DNA of 64,000 nt from an uncultured Gammaproteobacteria bacterium (GCA_943788815.1 CALSRS010000001.1:806001-870000); one strand, 5' to 3'; counted from the stretch's first letter, positions 8,118 to 18,066 are shown. The notes: generated from the sequence alone by a model not told the origin. Made by a program: numbers and translations.

Positions 8118-10460
8118 ATGTTAATGAGAATGACAATTTTTAGAGTACAAGCAAAGAATACTGATAATTCGCTTTATCTATTTGCATTGCTCTCTTGCTT
8201 ACTTGCATCTAGCTATCCAGCTCACTCTCAGACCCAAACCAATTCAGAAACTGCCTCATTCTGTCCGGTGATGATGGCAGTGCCACCGCGGCCATTAGTC
8301 ACCGAGACACTGGAAGACGACGACATCATGGTCATTGCAAACAGCATAGATTATGTTGAAGGGGGCACGTCATTAATTGTTGGCAATGCCGAACTAAGTT
8401 ATAACGATCAACAGGCACGTGCAGACAGGATTGAATATAATGATCCTGAAAACACCGTCAGGCTGGATGGTGATATTAATTACTGGGACAATGATGTTTA
8501 CCTCACCAGTCCCGCTGCTTCCATAGATCTTGATACAGATACTGGTGATTTTGAAGATGTGAGGTACTGGTTACTGGGTAACCGGGGAAGAGGGAGTGCC
8601 AGACAGGTAATGATAAATCTTGGCACTACGACACGCGGAGAGGTAATGGACTATACCACCTGTGATCCAGACCTCGAAAGTCCCTGGAACCTGACAACAA
8701 ATATCTGGAAACTCAGCGCACAAAATATCACCCTGGATCATGAGGCACAAAGAGGTACTGGCAGGAACGTCATCCTCAAAATTAAAGACATTCCTGTTTT
8801 TTACACACCTTACATTTCATTTCCGACTAGTGATCGTCGAAAATCTGGACTACTAGTCCCAACATTTGCATCCTCCAGCAGATATGGTTTTGAACTCCTG
8901 GCGCCATATTACTGGAATATATCACCACAAACGGACGCTACCATAACCCCCAGACTGATCACTAACAGTGGTTTGATGCTTATGGGTGAATATCGATACC
9001 TTTTTAAACGCGGTAGAGGAACGGTTAATCTTGAATACCTTCCAGATGATTCTGTTAAGCAAGGCAAAGACAGAAGTTCCATATCAATTGATCACCGACA
9101 ATCCTTTCTTGATGCTGGCAGATTTGTTCTCAACTACAACCGGGTTTCTGATCGAGATTATCTGGAAGATTTTAGCAGTTCATTAATTGGCACGAGTACC
9201 CGGTATATTGAACAAAGCGCAATAGCATCTTATAGCTGGAACCTTAGTGGACACAGATTAAGTATTCATAATCAGGTTGGCAACTATCAGATAGTCGATC
9301 GCAATATACCGGATGTATCTGTTCCATATAAACGTTTACCTTCTACAACAATTAACTATACTTCACCTGTTAAACATGCCCAACTTGCATACAGCTTCAA
9401 AGGAATATTTGATAATTTTGTTCGTGATGATGACTTGTCACCGGATAACGTTAATGGTGCCAGGTATGATCTTTATCCTACAGTTTCATTTCCCATCAGG
9501 AACATTGCCTATCACCTGACACCCAAGGTAGGTTTGAGGTATACCAGTTACCAGCTTAAGGACAATCCAGTTTTTAATGACCAATCACCAGATCGTTTCA
9601 TTCCAATGATGAGTATAGATAGTGGAATGTTTTTTGAAAGACAGGCAAACCTGTTTGGACAGGACGTCCTGCAAACACTGGAACCAAGATTATATTATTT
9701 ATATGTTGAAGAAGAAGACCAGACCGACCTACCTATATTTGACACCGGACTGTATACCCCCAGTTTTTCATCGCTTTTTTATGAAAACCGCTTTAATGGT
9801 GTAGACCGATTTGGCGATGCCAACCAGATCAGCATGGCACTCACCTCCCGGGCTTTTAGTAGTGAATCTGGCCGACAACTGGGTAGTCTCAGCCTGGGGC
9901 AAACGGTGCATCTCAATGACAGGAATATAAATTTACCAGGGTTCTCTGATGAGACTGAATCTGTCACTGCGATTATTGCCAGAGTTGAGTCCAATTTTTT
10001 TCAACATGTTGATTTTAACGGTGAATTTCAATGGGACCCAGAACTGGATCGGATACAAAAACTCTCAGTACGAACCCAAATCCGCCCCGGAGAGGGCAGA
10101 ATAATCAATTTGGGATATCGTAAACACAGGTCGAATCCAGCTAACCGGGTTATTAATATTTTCGATGTAGATCAATCAGATATCTCCTTTAAATGGCCAA
10201 TGAATAATGAATGGAACCTGCTTGGGCGATGGAATTATGCTGTGGAAAAAGATCGGACTCTAGATTTATTTGCCGGTGTGGAATACAACAGTTGCTGCTG
10301 GGGCGTGCGTGCAATAGGCCGTCGATTCCTGACCAGCCTGAATGGAGAGTACGAAACTGGCTTTTTTGTGCAAATTGAGCTAAAAGGACTAGCCGGACTA
10401 GGGCAAAAAACGGTAGACTTTCTCAGAACGAGTATACCAGGATACGAGAGTGGATTTTAA
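8118..10460 (+). CDS. lptD: LPS-assembly outer membrane protein LptD
   Basis: A 780-residue outer-membrane beta-barrel that inserts lipopolysaccharide into the outer leaflet with LptE. A signal peptide precedes SYPAHSQ at about residue 38. An OstA jellyroll domain spans about residues 65-190, followed by the large barrel. The four cysteines of the family's disulfide pattern can be seen: one in SFCPV near the mature N-terminus, one in YTTCDPD near 175, and the adjacent pair Cys726-Cys727. Three ATGs (8118, 8124, 8130) could serve as start. It is followed by surA, its periplasmic chaperone, after only 2 bases. Confidence 0.95.
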   Translation: MLMRMTIFRVQAKNTDNSLYLFALLSCLLASSYPAHSQTQTNSETASFCPVMMAVPPRPLVTETLEDDDIMVIANSIDYVEGGTSLIVGNAELSYNDQQARADRIEYNDPENTVRLDGDINYWDNDVYLTSPAASIDLDTDTGDFEDVRYWLLGNRGRGSARQVMINLGTTTRGEVMDYTTCDPDLESPWNLTTNIWKLSAQNITLDHEAQRGTGRNVILKIKDIPVFYTPYISFPTSDRRKSGLLVPTFASSSRYGFELLAPYYWNISPQTDATITPRLITNSGLMLMGEYRYLFKRGRGTVNLEYLPDDSVKQGKDRSSISIDHRQSFLDAGRFVLNYNRVSDRDYLEDFSSSLIGTSTRYIEQSAIASYSWNLSGHRLSIHNQVGNYQIVDRNIPDVSVPYKRLPSTTINYTSPVKHAQLAYSFKGIFDNFVRDDDLSPDNVNGARYDLYPTVSFPIRNIAYHLTPKVGLRYTSYQLKDNPVFNDQSPDRFIPMMSIDSGMFFERQANLFGQDVLQTLEPRLYYLYVEEEDQTDLPIFDTGLYTPSFSSLFYENRFNGVDRFGDANQISMALTSRAFSSESGRQLGSLSLGQTVHLNDRNINLPGFSDETESVTAIIARVESNFFQHVDFNGEFQWDPELDRIQKLSVRTQIRPGEGRIINLGYRKHRSNPANRVINIFDVDQSDISFKWPMNNEWNLLGRWNYAVEKDRTLDLFAGVEYNSCCWGVRAIGRRFLTSLNGEYETGFFVQIELKGLAGLGQKTVDFLRTSIPGYESGF

Positions 10461-10462
10461 CC

Positions 10463-11752
10463 ATGCTTAAAAAATTACATATAAAAATCATTAGCTTAGC
10501 CATACTTACAACATTTCTTCAGCCCTTATTCGCAGCTGAAGAAATAGATCGCATAGTCGCGATTGTTGAAGATGACGTGATTTTGCACAGTGAATTGAAC
10601 ACCAGAGTTCAAACTATCACTAACCAGTTAATTGAACAGGGGACTCCCCTGCCCCCGCAATCTGTCTTGGAAAAACAGATCCTTGACCGGTTAATACTAA
10701 CCAAGCTTCAAATACAAATGGCGGAAGGTACGGGTATCCGTGTAGATGATGAAACACTGAATCGTACAATTGCTAGCATTGCTGCAGAAAATGAATTAAC
10801 TCTGGATCAGTTCCGTGACATCCTGGAAACAGATGGTTACCAATATCAAAATTTCCGAGAAGATATTCGTAATGAAATCATGATGTCCCGATTAAAACAG
10901 CGCCAGGTTGATAACCGTATGTTTGTATCCGACCGTGAAGTCGATGATTTTTTAATTAACCTACAACATCAAGGTGGACTGGAACAGGAATATCTAATAT
11001 CACATATATTGATCTCACTTCCAGAATCACCAACACAACAGGACCTTGAGCAATCCCGCCAACTTGCAGATAAAGTACAGACAGAGCTGGAAGATGGTGC
11101 TGATTTTGCTGCATTGGCCGCAACCTATTCTAACGATGATAACGCTCTAGATGGTGGTGATCTCGGTTGGCGAAAATACTCTCAGGTACCAACCTTATTT
11201 GTGGATTTTATTGCCACAATGGGAAAAGGTGAAGTCAGTGAGTTAATCCGTAGCCCAAGTGGATATCACATTGTTAAATTAATGGACGTGAGAGATGCCG
11301 AGGAAATGGTCGTCACACAGGTCGAGGCGCGTCACATCCTAATTAAGACTAGTGAAATTGTTGATGAAGAAGAAGCAATTAACAGACTTCATTCACTCAA
11401 GCGAAGAATTGAAAATGGAGATGATTTTGCACAGCTGGCAAGGGGCAACTCTGAAGATATCGTCTCCGCAGGTGATGGTGGTGAATTGGGTTGGTTAAGT
11501 CCTGGCGATACCGTTCCAGAATTTGAAGCAGTTACGGGTGAAATGGCCATAGACCAGGTCAGCGATCCATTCCAGACCCAGTTTGGTTTTCATATATTGC
11601 AAGTGACTGGGCGTAGACAACATGACAGCACGGATGACATCCGCAGGGCAAGAGCACGTGAATTTATTCGCCAGCGTAAAACCAATGAAGCGATGGATAC
11701 CTGGTTACAGGAAATCAGGGATGATGCGTACGTTGAATATCGCCTGGAATAA
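10463..11752 (+). CDS. surA: Periplasmic chaperone/peptidyl-prolyl isomerase SurA
   Basis: A 429-residue periplasmic protein that escorts unfolded outer-membrane proteins, LptD among them, to the BAM complex. The signal peptide ends at LFA-AEEIDR (about residue 25). The N-terminal chaperone domain follows, then two parvulin domains (ISHILISLPE near 173 and VEARHILIKTS near 288, each with GGDLGW or GGELGW). Length equals E. coli SurA (428). It lies in the conserved lptD-surA-pdxA-rsmA order. Confidence 0.96.
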   Translation: MLKKLHIKIISLAILTTFLQPLFAAEEIDRIVAIVEDDVILHSELNTRVQTITNQLIEQGTPLPPQSVLEKQILDRLILTKLQIQMAEGTGIRVDDETLNRTIASIAAENELTLDQFRDILETDGYQYQNFREDIRNEIMMSRLKQRQVDNRMFVSDREVDDFLINLQHQGGLEQEYLISHILISLPESPTQQDLEQSRQLADKVQTELEDGADFAALAATYSNDDNALDGGDLGWRKYSQVPTLFVDFIATMGKGEVSELIRSPSGYHIVKLMDVRDAEEMVVTQVEARHILIKTSEIVDEEEAINRLHSLKRRIENGDDFAQLARGNSEDIVSAGDGGELGWLSPGDTVPEFEAVTGEMAIDQVSDPFQTQFGFHILQVTGRRQHDSTDDIRRARAREFIRQRKTNEAMDTWLQEIRDDAYVEYRLE

Positions 11753-11761
11753 AGGATAACA

Positions 11762-12748
11762 ATTAAGCCCTTAGTCATAACCCCCGGCGATCCAGCCGGT
11801 ATAGGTCCTGATATTGTTATTAGTCTCTCGGAGTCAAATTTCGACTTTCCCCTCGTTGTAATAGCAGATCCCGACCTACTAGAAGACCGTGCAAAAAAAT
11901 TATCTAAAACCATATCAATTAGCAATTACGATCCTGCAAGCAGTCAAAATCATCAAGCAGGTAAACTAACCGTCCTTGCAAAGTCATGTCTGGAGCCGGT
12001 ACTAACAGGCAAACCTTCACCCAAAAATGCCTCATATGTGCTGGAATGTCTTGATCATGCAATTAAGGGGTGCCTGTCGAGTGAATATGCAGGGATGGTC
12101 ACCGGACCTGTGAATAAGGCGGTTATCAACCAGGCAGGATATAGTTTTACAGGGCATACAGAATATATTGCCAAACAATGCAATGATGCATTTCCAGTAA
12201 TGATGCTAATGAATAATTCCATGCGAGTCGCATTGGTCACTACACATTTACCACTTCGTAGAGTACCTGAATCAATAACGCCTGATTTGGTCGAAACTGT
12301 TATTCGAACTATCCATCAGGACATGGTCAACAAGTTTCGAATCAATTCACCAAAAATAATGGTTTGTGGCCTCAATCCCCATGCAGGAGAACAGGGATAC
12401 CTGGGACATGAAGAGCAAGAAGTTATTGAACCCGTACTTTCGCGCCTAAAACAACACGGTATGATGATCACAGGGCCCGTATCTGCTGATACTGCGTTCA
12501 CTTCGGCTTCACTCAAAAATACAGATGTAGTTGTCTGTATGTTTCACGACCAAGGATTACCCGTTTTAAAATCATCCGGCTTTGGGAATATCGTCAATAT
12601 CACCCTGGGATTACCGATCATCCGTACGTCTGTTGATCATGGTACTGCCAATGATCTGGCAGGGACAGGCAAGGCAGATAGCAGCAGCCTGCGCGCCGCT
12701 GTAGACTTCGCTGCCAAACTCTGTTTCAACACACAACATTCTTCATAA
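11762..12748 (+). CDS. pdxA: 4-hydroxythreonine-4-phosphate dehydrogenase, apparent ATT start
   Basis: An NAD-dependent enzyme of pyridoxal phosphate synthesis. The frame from 11762 reads (I/M)KPLVITPGDPAGIGPDIV, the invariant PdxA N-terminus, giving 328 residues against 329 in E. coli. No ATG, GTG or TTG lies in frame between the surA stop (11750-11752) and this motif. The only in-frame codons are AGG, ATA, ACA and ATT, and an AGGA site at 11753-11756 is correctly spaced for ATT at 11762. The first in-frame ATG (12038) would remove 92 conserved residues. Metal-binding motifs are present (TGHTEY, NPHAGE, FHDQGLPVLK). Function is confident; the ATT start is inferred from sequence. Confidence 0.92.
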   Translation: MKPLVITPGDPAGIGPDIVISLSESNFDFPLVVIADPDLLEDRAKKLSKTISISNYDPASSQNHQAGKLTVLAKSCLEPVLTGKPSPKNASYVLECLDHAIKGCLSSEYAGMVTGPVNKAVINQAGYSFTGHTEYIAKQCNDAFPVMMLMNNSMRVALVTTHLPLRRVPESITPDLVETVIRTIHQDMVNKFRINSPKIMVCGLNPHAGEQGYLGHEEQEVIEPVLSRLKQHGMMITGPVSADTAFTSASLKNTDVVVCMFHDQGLPVLKSSGFGNIVNITLGLPIIRTSVDHGTANDLAGTGKADSSSLRAAVDFAAKLCFNTQHSS

Positions 12749-12760
12749 CATTTAATACTT

Positions 12761-13552
12761 ATGTCAGTCCGTGCCCGAAAACGATATGGTCAACATTTTT
12801 TAAATGATCCGTCAGTAATTGCAAAAATTATTGAGGCAATTGATTTCAATACTACTGGCAACATTGTTGAAATCGGTCCTGGACGTGGTGCACTTACCAG
12901 GCCATTACTTGAACAAACGGATTTACTACATGTAGTCGAAATTGATAACGACCTTGTTGAGCATCTTCGAGATATTGAAAATTCACAAAAGCTGAAGATT
13001 CATCACATCGATGCACTGGATTTTGACTTTTGTAAATCTGTCGGCAACAATCTCACCATTATCGGGAACCTGCCTTACAATATTTCAACGCCTCTTTTGT
13101 TTCACCTGCTAGATCAAATAAATTGCATTAGTAATATGTTGTTTATGCTGCAAAAGGAAGTAGCAGAAAGAATATGTGCATCACCTGGCAACAAGGATTA
13201 TGGACGCTTATCAATCATGGTACAGTGCATGTGCAATGCATATAGTCTGTTTGATGTACAACCTGAAGCTTTCACACCCATACCTAAAGTTCAATCAACT
13301 ATCATTAAACTGGTACCCGCTAATAATCCTGAATTCATACCAGATTCAGTCGATACTTTTAAACGCTTGGTTAGACAATCATTTTCGAAACGCCGAAAAA
13401 CAATCAGAAACGCACTTAAAGGAATCGTAGATGATGAAATACTGATTGCATCAGACATCGACCCAAACACACGACCAGAAACCATAGGCGTTGAAGGCTA
13501 TATTCGTCTAAGTAATAACCTGTATAATTCAGCAAAAGTGACAAACAACTAG
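12761..13552 (+). CDS. rsmA: 16S rRNA dimethyladenosine transferase RsmA (KsgA)
   Basis: A 263-residue SAM-dependent methyltransferase that dimethylates A1518 and A1519 near the 3' end of 16S rRNA. It has the N-terminal RARKRYGQHFLND signature, SAM-binding motif EIGPGRGALT near residue 42, and the catalytic motif NLPYNIS near residue 105. Length is close to E. coli KsgA (273). It follows pdxA by 12 bases, the conserved order. In E. coli apaG-apaH come next; here they are 14 kb away. Confidence 0.97.
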   Translation: MSVRARKRYGQHFLNDPSVIAKIIEAIDFNTTGNIVEIGPGRGALTRPLLEQTDLLHVVEIDNDLVEHLRDIENSQKLKIHHIDALDFDFCKSVGNNLTIIGNLPYNISTPLLFHLLDQINCISNMLFMLQKEVAERICASPGNKDYGRLSIMVQCMCNAYSLFDVQPEAFTPIPKVQSTIIKLVPANNPEFIPDSVDTFKRLVRQSFSKRRKTIRNALKGIVDDEILIASDIDPNTRPETIGVEGYIRLSNNLYNSAKVTNN

Positions 13553-13568
13553 CGATAAGAGCATAGCA

Positions 13569-14102
13569 TTGGATAATAAAATATTAAGCCTGTTGGAGAA
13601 GATTGCGGACTTTCTGGAATCTGTTATTGAACATATTGGTAAGGCAATATCCTGGCTGGTACTTATACTTGTAATTTTAGTCAGCTATGACGTTACCATG
13701 CGGTATCTGTTTCAAAGTGGCTCTATTGCAATCCAGGAGATGGAATGGCACCTTTTCTCTCTTATTTTTCTACTTGGAGCCGCTTATACCTTTAAACATG
13801 ATGACCATGTAAGACTGGACCTTTTGTATCAAAGCAAATATATGAATGATTACCGCCGAGCTTGGGTAAATTTTCTAGGTTGTCTTTTATTTCTCATACC
13901 ATTTTCTATTTTGGTAATTACGAGTTCCTGGCCTTTTATTCACCTCTCATACATTCATAATGAAGGTTCTCCTGACCCAGGTGGTTTGCCCCACCGATGG
14001 CTAATCAAATCTGCGATCCCATTGTCATTTACGTTAATACTGCTACAAGGAATCGCCTACATGATAAGAAATTTCTTTTTTATCCTGGAAGAACATAAAT
14101 GA
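13569..14102 (+). CDS. TRAP transporter small membrane subunit (DctQ-like)
   Basis: A 177-residue protein with four predicted membrane helices and the DctQ-type motif DVTMRYLF near residue 42. It is the small integral subunit of a tripartite ATP-independent periplasmic transporter that imports organic acids or similar solutes using an ion gradient. The start codon is TTG at 13569, with AAGAG upstream. It overlaps the large subunit by 4 bases. No periplasmic solute-binding (DctP) gene is found anywhere in the window, so the substrate cannot be guessed from a receptor. Confidence 0.88.
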   Translation: MDNKILSLLEKIADFLESVIEHIGKAISWLVLILVILVSYDVTMRYLFQSGSIAIQEMEWHLFSLIFLLGAAYTFKHDDHVRLDLLYQSKYMNDYRRAWVNFLGCLLFLIPFSILVITSSWPFIHLSYIHNEGSPDPGGLPHRWLIKSAIPLSFTLILLQGIAYMIRNFFFILEEHK

Positions 14103-15412
14103 CGGCCTGGATCATCATCATGTTTATCAGCATGATAATCCTGTTGTTCGTTGGTTTTCCTGTTGCCTTTACATTAGGTTCAGTTGCATTAATTTTCGGC
14201 ACCACGATACTGGGATTCAGTTTTTTTGATCTCCTGCCCTTGCAAATATGGGGCGTTATGACCAACTTTACTTTGCTAGCCGTTCCCTTGTTTATTTTTA
14301 TGGGTATTATTTTGGACAAGTCTGGTCTCGCCAGCGAATTACTTGAAACCATGGGCATCCTATGTGGAAGGCTAAAAGGTGGGCTTGCCTTATCTGTTGT
14401 AATTGTAGGTGCACTCCTGGGTGCAACCACAGGTGTAGTCGGCGCGACGGTTGTGACTATGGGCATCATCGCCTTACCTACTATGCTAAACCACAACTAT
14501 TCCCCGCAATTAGCCACTGGCACCGTTGCTGCTGCTGGCACGCTGGGGCAAATTATTCCACCCAGCATCATCTTGATATTAATCGGTGATGTAATGGGTG
14601 TGCCGGTTGGTCGACTTTTCATGGGGGCCGTTGTACCTGGCGGTATTCTGGTACTCATGTTTATTTTTTATATCAGTATTAGGGCATGGCTAAATCCCGA
14701 AGTTGCACCAGCTATTAATACCCACGGCAATGATAAAACAATCATTCAGATGTTGTTAACATTGCTACCGCCATTATTATTAGTAGTTTGTGTACTCGGA
14801 TCCATTTTTTTTGGTATAGCCTCACCTACTGAGTCGGCAGCAATTGGGGCCCTGGGAGCTATCATACTGTCCGCACTGCACAAAAGACTGACACTAGATA
14901 ATCTCAAAGCAGCCTTACAACTCACAACTCGATTGACCAGTATGGTATTTTTGATATTGATTTGTGCCAGGGCCTTTAGCCTCGTATTTAATGGCATAGG
15001 TGGGAATGCATTTGTTTTCGATATCATGACCAGTCTCCCCGGAGGTCAATGGGGGTTTTTACTTGTCAGTATGCTTTTAATTTTTGTCCTGGGATTCTTT
15101 CTCGATTTTCTAGAGATTTGTTTTATCGTAGTACCGATATTGACACCTATAGCCAATGCGCTGGGAATCGATCTGCTATGGCTTGCTATATTAATCGCAA
15201 TGAATTTACAAACTTCTTTTCTGACACCACCCTTTGGATTTTCCCTGTTTTATTTAAAGGCCGTCGCGCCACCTGAAATTAAAATTCAGCATCTGTATTC
15301 CGGCATCATTCCTTTTGTACTGATACAGCTGGCAACTATCATTGTCTTGCTACTATTCCCAAACGTGGTGACCTGGCTTCCAGACATGATGGATAGGATC
15401 CACGGTTTGTAA
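14099..15412 (+). CDS. TRAP transporter large membrane subunit (DctM-like)
   Basis: A 437-residue DctM-family permease with about twelve hydrophobic segments, forming the transport channel of a TRAP system. Family motifs visible are VGFPVAFTLG near residue 16, GALLGATTGVVGATVVTMG near residue 102 and the TPPFG segment near 378. The ATG sits within the dctQ stop (ATGA). It ends the long plus-strand run that starts at metG. Substrate unknown; many DctM proteins of this length take up C4-dicarboxylates or other carboxylic acids. Confidence 0.9.
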   Translation: MTAWIIIMFISMIILLFVGFPVAFTLGSVALIFGTTILGFSFFDLLPLQIWGVMTNFTLLAVPLFIFMGIILDKSGLASELLETMGILCGRLKGGLALSVVIVGALLGATTGVVGATVVTMGIIALPTMLNHNYSPQLATGTVAAAGTLGQIIPPSIILILIGDVMGVPVGRLFMGAVVPGGILVLMFIFYISIRAWLNPEVAPAINTHGNDKTIIQMLLTLLPPLLLVVCVLGSIFFGIASPTESAAIGALGAIILSALHKRLTLDNLKAALQLTTRLTSMVFLILICARAFSLVFNGIGGNAFVFDIMTSLPGGQWGFLLVSMLLIFVLGFFLDFLEICFIVVPILTPIANALGIDLLWLAILIAMNLQTSFLTPPFGFSLFYLKAVAPPEIKIQHLYSGIIPFVLIQLATIIVLLLFPNVVTWLPDMMDRIHGL

Positions 15413-15583
15413 ACCATATATAATTTCGACACTCGAACCAAAACAGACATTCGGCTTAGTGTTCTAAAGCATAAAAACCCCGCATAAACGGTCAGCCTGT
15501 TAAATCTATTGAATTTGCGTCATAGGTAAGAGTGGACAGTGAATAATAGAAAGTCATCAGGAGTCTGACCAAAAATCTATTTT

Positions 15584-15618
15584 TTAAATAAAAAAAAAGC
15601 CTCGCAAATAGCGAGGCT
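15584..15618 (-). terminator. Rho-independent terminator of the cold-shock gene
   Basis: A perfect 8-bp stem AGCCTCGC / GCGAGGCT (15598-15605 and 15611-15618) with loop AAATA. On the minus strand it is followed by a long T run (A run on the plus strand at 15591-15598). It lies 34 bases past the cold-shock gene stop. Confidence 0.88.
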
Positions 15619-15651
15619 CTTGTCCAAGACAAAAAGACTGTCTTATATGGA

Positions 15652-15855
15652 CTATTGTGGTTTCACGTTGATAGCGCTTGGACCTTTAGGACCATCTTCA
15701 GTATCAAAGCTCACTTGCTGACCTTCGGATAAGGATTTGAAACCCTCAGCCTGGATCGAGTTATGATGAACAAAGACATCTTTACTGCCATCGGCAGGTG
15801 TGATGAATCCAAAACCCTTACTATCGTTAAACCATTTTACTGTACCTGTAGCCAT
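15652..15855 (-). CDS. Cold-shock domain protein (CspA family)
   Basis: A 67-residue single cold-shock domain protein, an RNA/ssDNA-binding OB fold that melts RNA structure. RNP1 (KGFGFITP) and RNP2 (VFVHH) are both present. The ATG at 15855 is preceded by a GAGGT ribosome-binding site; a longer frame to 15933 lacks family similarity upstream. Downstream is a strong terminator. Whether it is cold-induced cannot be told from sequence. Confidence 0.95.
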   Translation of the reverse strand: MATGTVKWFNDSKGFGFITPADGSKDVFVHHNSIQAEGFKSLSEGQQVSFDTEDGPKGPSAINVKPQ

Positions 15856-16400
15856 TCTAGTTACCTCATTAATTAATAAACAATGTATTAGTATGCGTAT
15901 TGTTGACGAAGAATCACGGAAAAGACGCTCCAATACACTGCGAGGAACTACCGAGAACCGTTACAAAAAACCACTAACGGTCACACTCTATAGTATTTTT
16001 CACGAGAAAACTACTTTACATGCTGTTCTGGTGAAGCTTGCATCCATTTAGATATAATAAAATATCCTCATTAAATACATGCCTTATCGATACTGTTTAG
16101 CAAAGTGGATAAAAATAATGACACATTTTCAGACATTGATATTAGGGAAATATAATTCACAAGTATTATTAAATGCTTGTTTTTCCCCGAGATTTTAGTC
16201 ATCCATCTTAAATATTTAGTAGTAGAATGACTAATAGCAAATATCTGTAATTGGCCAAGAGCTGAAGTATTTTTTGATAAAAGCAATAATCCCTGTTATT
16301 CGTCAGCATCCGAACCTAAGCAATCATAAGCATTTATACCTATTTTGTTCCGAACTTTTGTTCGTTAGCTCTGTCAGTTGTTCCTACAGGAGGAGAGATG
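15856..16400. other. Intergenic region upstream of cold-shock gene
   Basis: About 545 bases between the divergent cold-shock gene and the secreted protein at 16401. It presumably holds the leader and promoter of both genes. No recognisable cold-box, RNA gene or terminator was found. A 71-codon minus-strand frame (16071-16286) has no ribosome-binding site and no recognisable motif. Confidence 0.5.
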
Positions 16401-16898
16401 ATGAAACTAATATTCTACGTCGCTTTAATCTTGGCATCGAAAAGCGTATACGCCCAAGCTGTTACTGAAGATTTTGATTCTGCGGACAAAACAGAAATTG
16501 CGCTAGGATCATACAAAATAACAATACCAGGGGGATGGATTCATAAATCTGAGACAAAATCAGACCAGAGAGTAACAACGACAATTTATCATCCTAACGG
16601 TTCAGGCACTTTACAATTCATGTCACTGAGCGCTTCGCCCAATGTCATAACTCAAGAAGTTTTACGCAACACGACAAATGTAGACTCATCAATAAATCTT
16701 AACTGGCAAGTATGGGGCGATTTCAATGGTTATCAATATGCCTATACTGAGAATCGGACAGATTATCTGAACTGGTGGCTGGCTAACCAAGAAGAGATAT
16801 TAATTTTCTCATACAGTAGCGAATCATTAGATGAATCTGATAAAAATATGATTAATGGAATTGTGAATTCAATTACGGCGGCAAACCGGGGACATTAA
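16401..16898 (+). CDS. Secreted protein of unknown function
   Basis: A 165-residue protein with a clear signal peptide (MKLIFYVALILASKSVYA, cleavage before QAV). The mature domain is about 147 residues, with a pattern of beta strands (ITIPGGWIHKSE, YHPNGSGTLQFMS) and several aromatic residues (YLNWWLANQE). I do not recognise the family. AGGAGG at 16388-16393 is 7 bases from the ATG at 16401 and 4 from another at 16398, so 16401 is preferred. Probably periplasmic or extracellular. Confidence 0.7.
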   Translation: MKLIFYVALILASKSVYAQAVTEDFDSADKTEIALGSYKITIPGGWIHKSETKSDQRVTTTIYHPNGSGTLQFMSLSASPNVITQEVLRNTTNVDSSINLNWQVWGDFNGYQYAYTENRTDYLNWWLANQEEILIFSYSSESLDESDKNMINGIVNSITAANRGH

Positions 16899-16947
16899 TA
16901 AAATATATAACCAAAAGCAGGTTTATTCGTTAGATTAGATTACATAA

Positions 16948-17298
16948 ATGAATTGGCTAAAAACCCAGCTTGAATGGTTGTTAATACAAGATCCGGGTTC
17001 GCTACTTGTAGCATCATTAGGTTGGCCTGCCGTTTTTTTTAGCATGATTCTATCTATATCGGGAGTTTATTTAAAAAAGCCTTTATTACTAATGTTCGCT
17101 GCAATCTTAATTTCACCAATAAGTCTTTATTTACTTGGAGGAAATAATTGGATAGGTAAGCTTTTTCCATTGCTCCCAGTATTACTTTCCATCTGTTGGT
17201 ATACAATTAGAAAAAAAATGTATTATACATCTTGGTCCATTTTGATTTTGACATATTCAAGTTTCTCATACTTGGTATATCTAGTAATAAAAAAATAA
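16948..17298 (+). CDS. Small hypothetical membrane protein
   Basis: A 116-residue protein with about four hydrophobic segments and a Lys-rich C-terminus (VIKK). There is no clear ribosome-binding site, and no family is recognised. It lies 49 bases after the secreted protein and may be co-transcribed. The region is more AT-rich than the flanking operons. A spurious frame remains possible. Confidence 0.5.
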   Translation: MNWLKTQLEWLLIQDPGSLLVASLGWPAVFFSMILSISGVYLKKPLLLMFAAILISPISLYLLGGNNWIGKLFPLLPVLLSICWYTIRKKMYYTSWSILILTYSSFSYLVYLVIKK

Positions 17299-17480
17299 CT
17301 ATATCACTGTAGAAAATATTTAAAATAGATAGGCATAGTGAGAATAATTTAAACAGGAATTGAATGTCCGATTTTGGAATGAAATGGATATAATCAGATA
17401 AGTAGTAAATATCTCTGAATAAGCATCGCTATCAAGCCAAGGCTGACCATAGTTAAAACATTACATTAAAATAACACGGA

Positions 17481-17810
17481 ATGATGAAGACTCTAAAAAT
17501 AATTGGAAAGAGCTTATTATTAACCATTTCCGTTGTATGTTTTATTATTAGCCCAGCCGCATTCACGCCCGCTGTATATTTATCTTTTGCCTTTATGCTA
17601 ATTGCTGGAGTAATGGGATATTATGGGGATATAAAATTTTCCATTTCAATACTGTGTTTATCATCTATAGCGATTGCACTTAGCCCAATTACAGAATTAA
17701 TGTTTGAGAGTAAAACAACAATTATAGTAGCTTCCACGACAATAATAATAGGATATGTTGGCCTAATGCTAGGTGTTATTAAGTTGAAGCAGCATGGCTC
17801 AATTACATAG
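17481..17810 (+). CDS. Small hypothetical membrane protein
   Basis: A 109-residue protein with four predicted hydrophobic helices and almost no charged residues apart from the termini. It starts at ATGATGAAG; either ATG could be used. No family recognised. The next gene is a minus-strand lipoprotein, so transcription converges here. Confidence 0.5.
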   Translation: MMKTLKIIGKSLLLTISVVCFIISPAAFTPAVYLSFAFMLIAGVMGYYGDIKFSISILCLSSIAIALSPITELMFESKTTIIVASTTIIIGYVGLMLGVIKLKQHGSIT

Positions 17811-18066
17811 CAAGACAACTCAGCTATAACGACCATCATAAGACAGGAAAATTATACTCACGATATTAATGTCCGATTCTGGCAAAGAATATATTGCTGT
17901 TCAGCGGAATGTGAGGCAGCGGCAGAACTTTCAAAATAATAATACTTCATTACTCAACAATCTTTTTTTCATGAAATAAATGTAAGTTAATTACGATTAA
18001 CTTATCTCAACTCTCTGCTTCTAACATGAAGCCGGCGCAATACCGCATAGAATTCCTGTTTGTTAT

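Noticed and set aside
12038-12748. pdxA start at the first in-frame ATG (12038)
   Set aside because: It removes 92 residues, including the invariant TPGDPAGIGP motif that is encoded in the same frame upstream.
16071-16286. 71-codon minus-strand frame
   Set aside because: No ribosome-binding site, low complexity, no motif; most likely chance.
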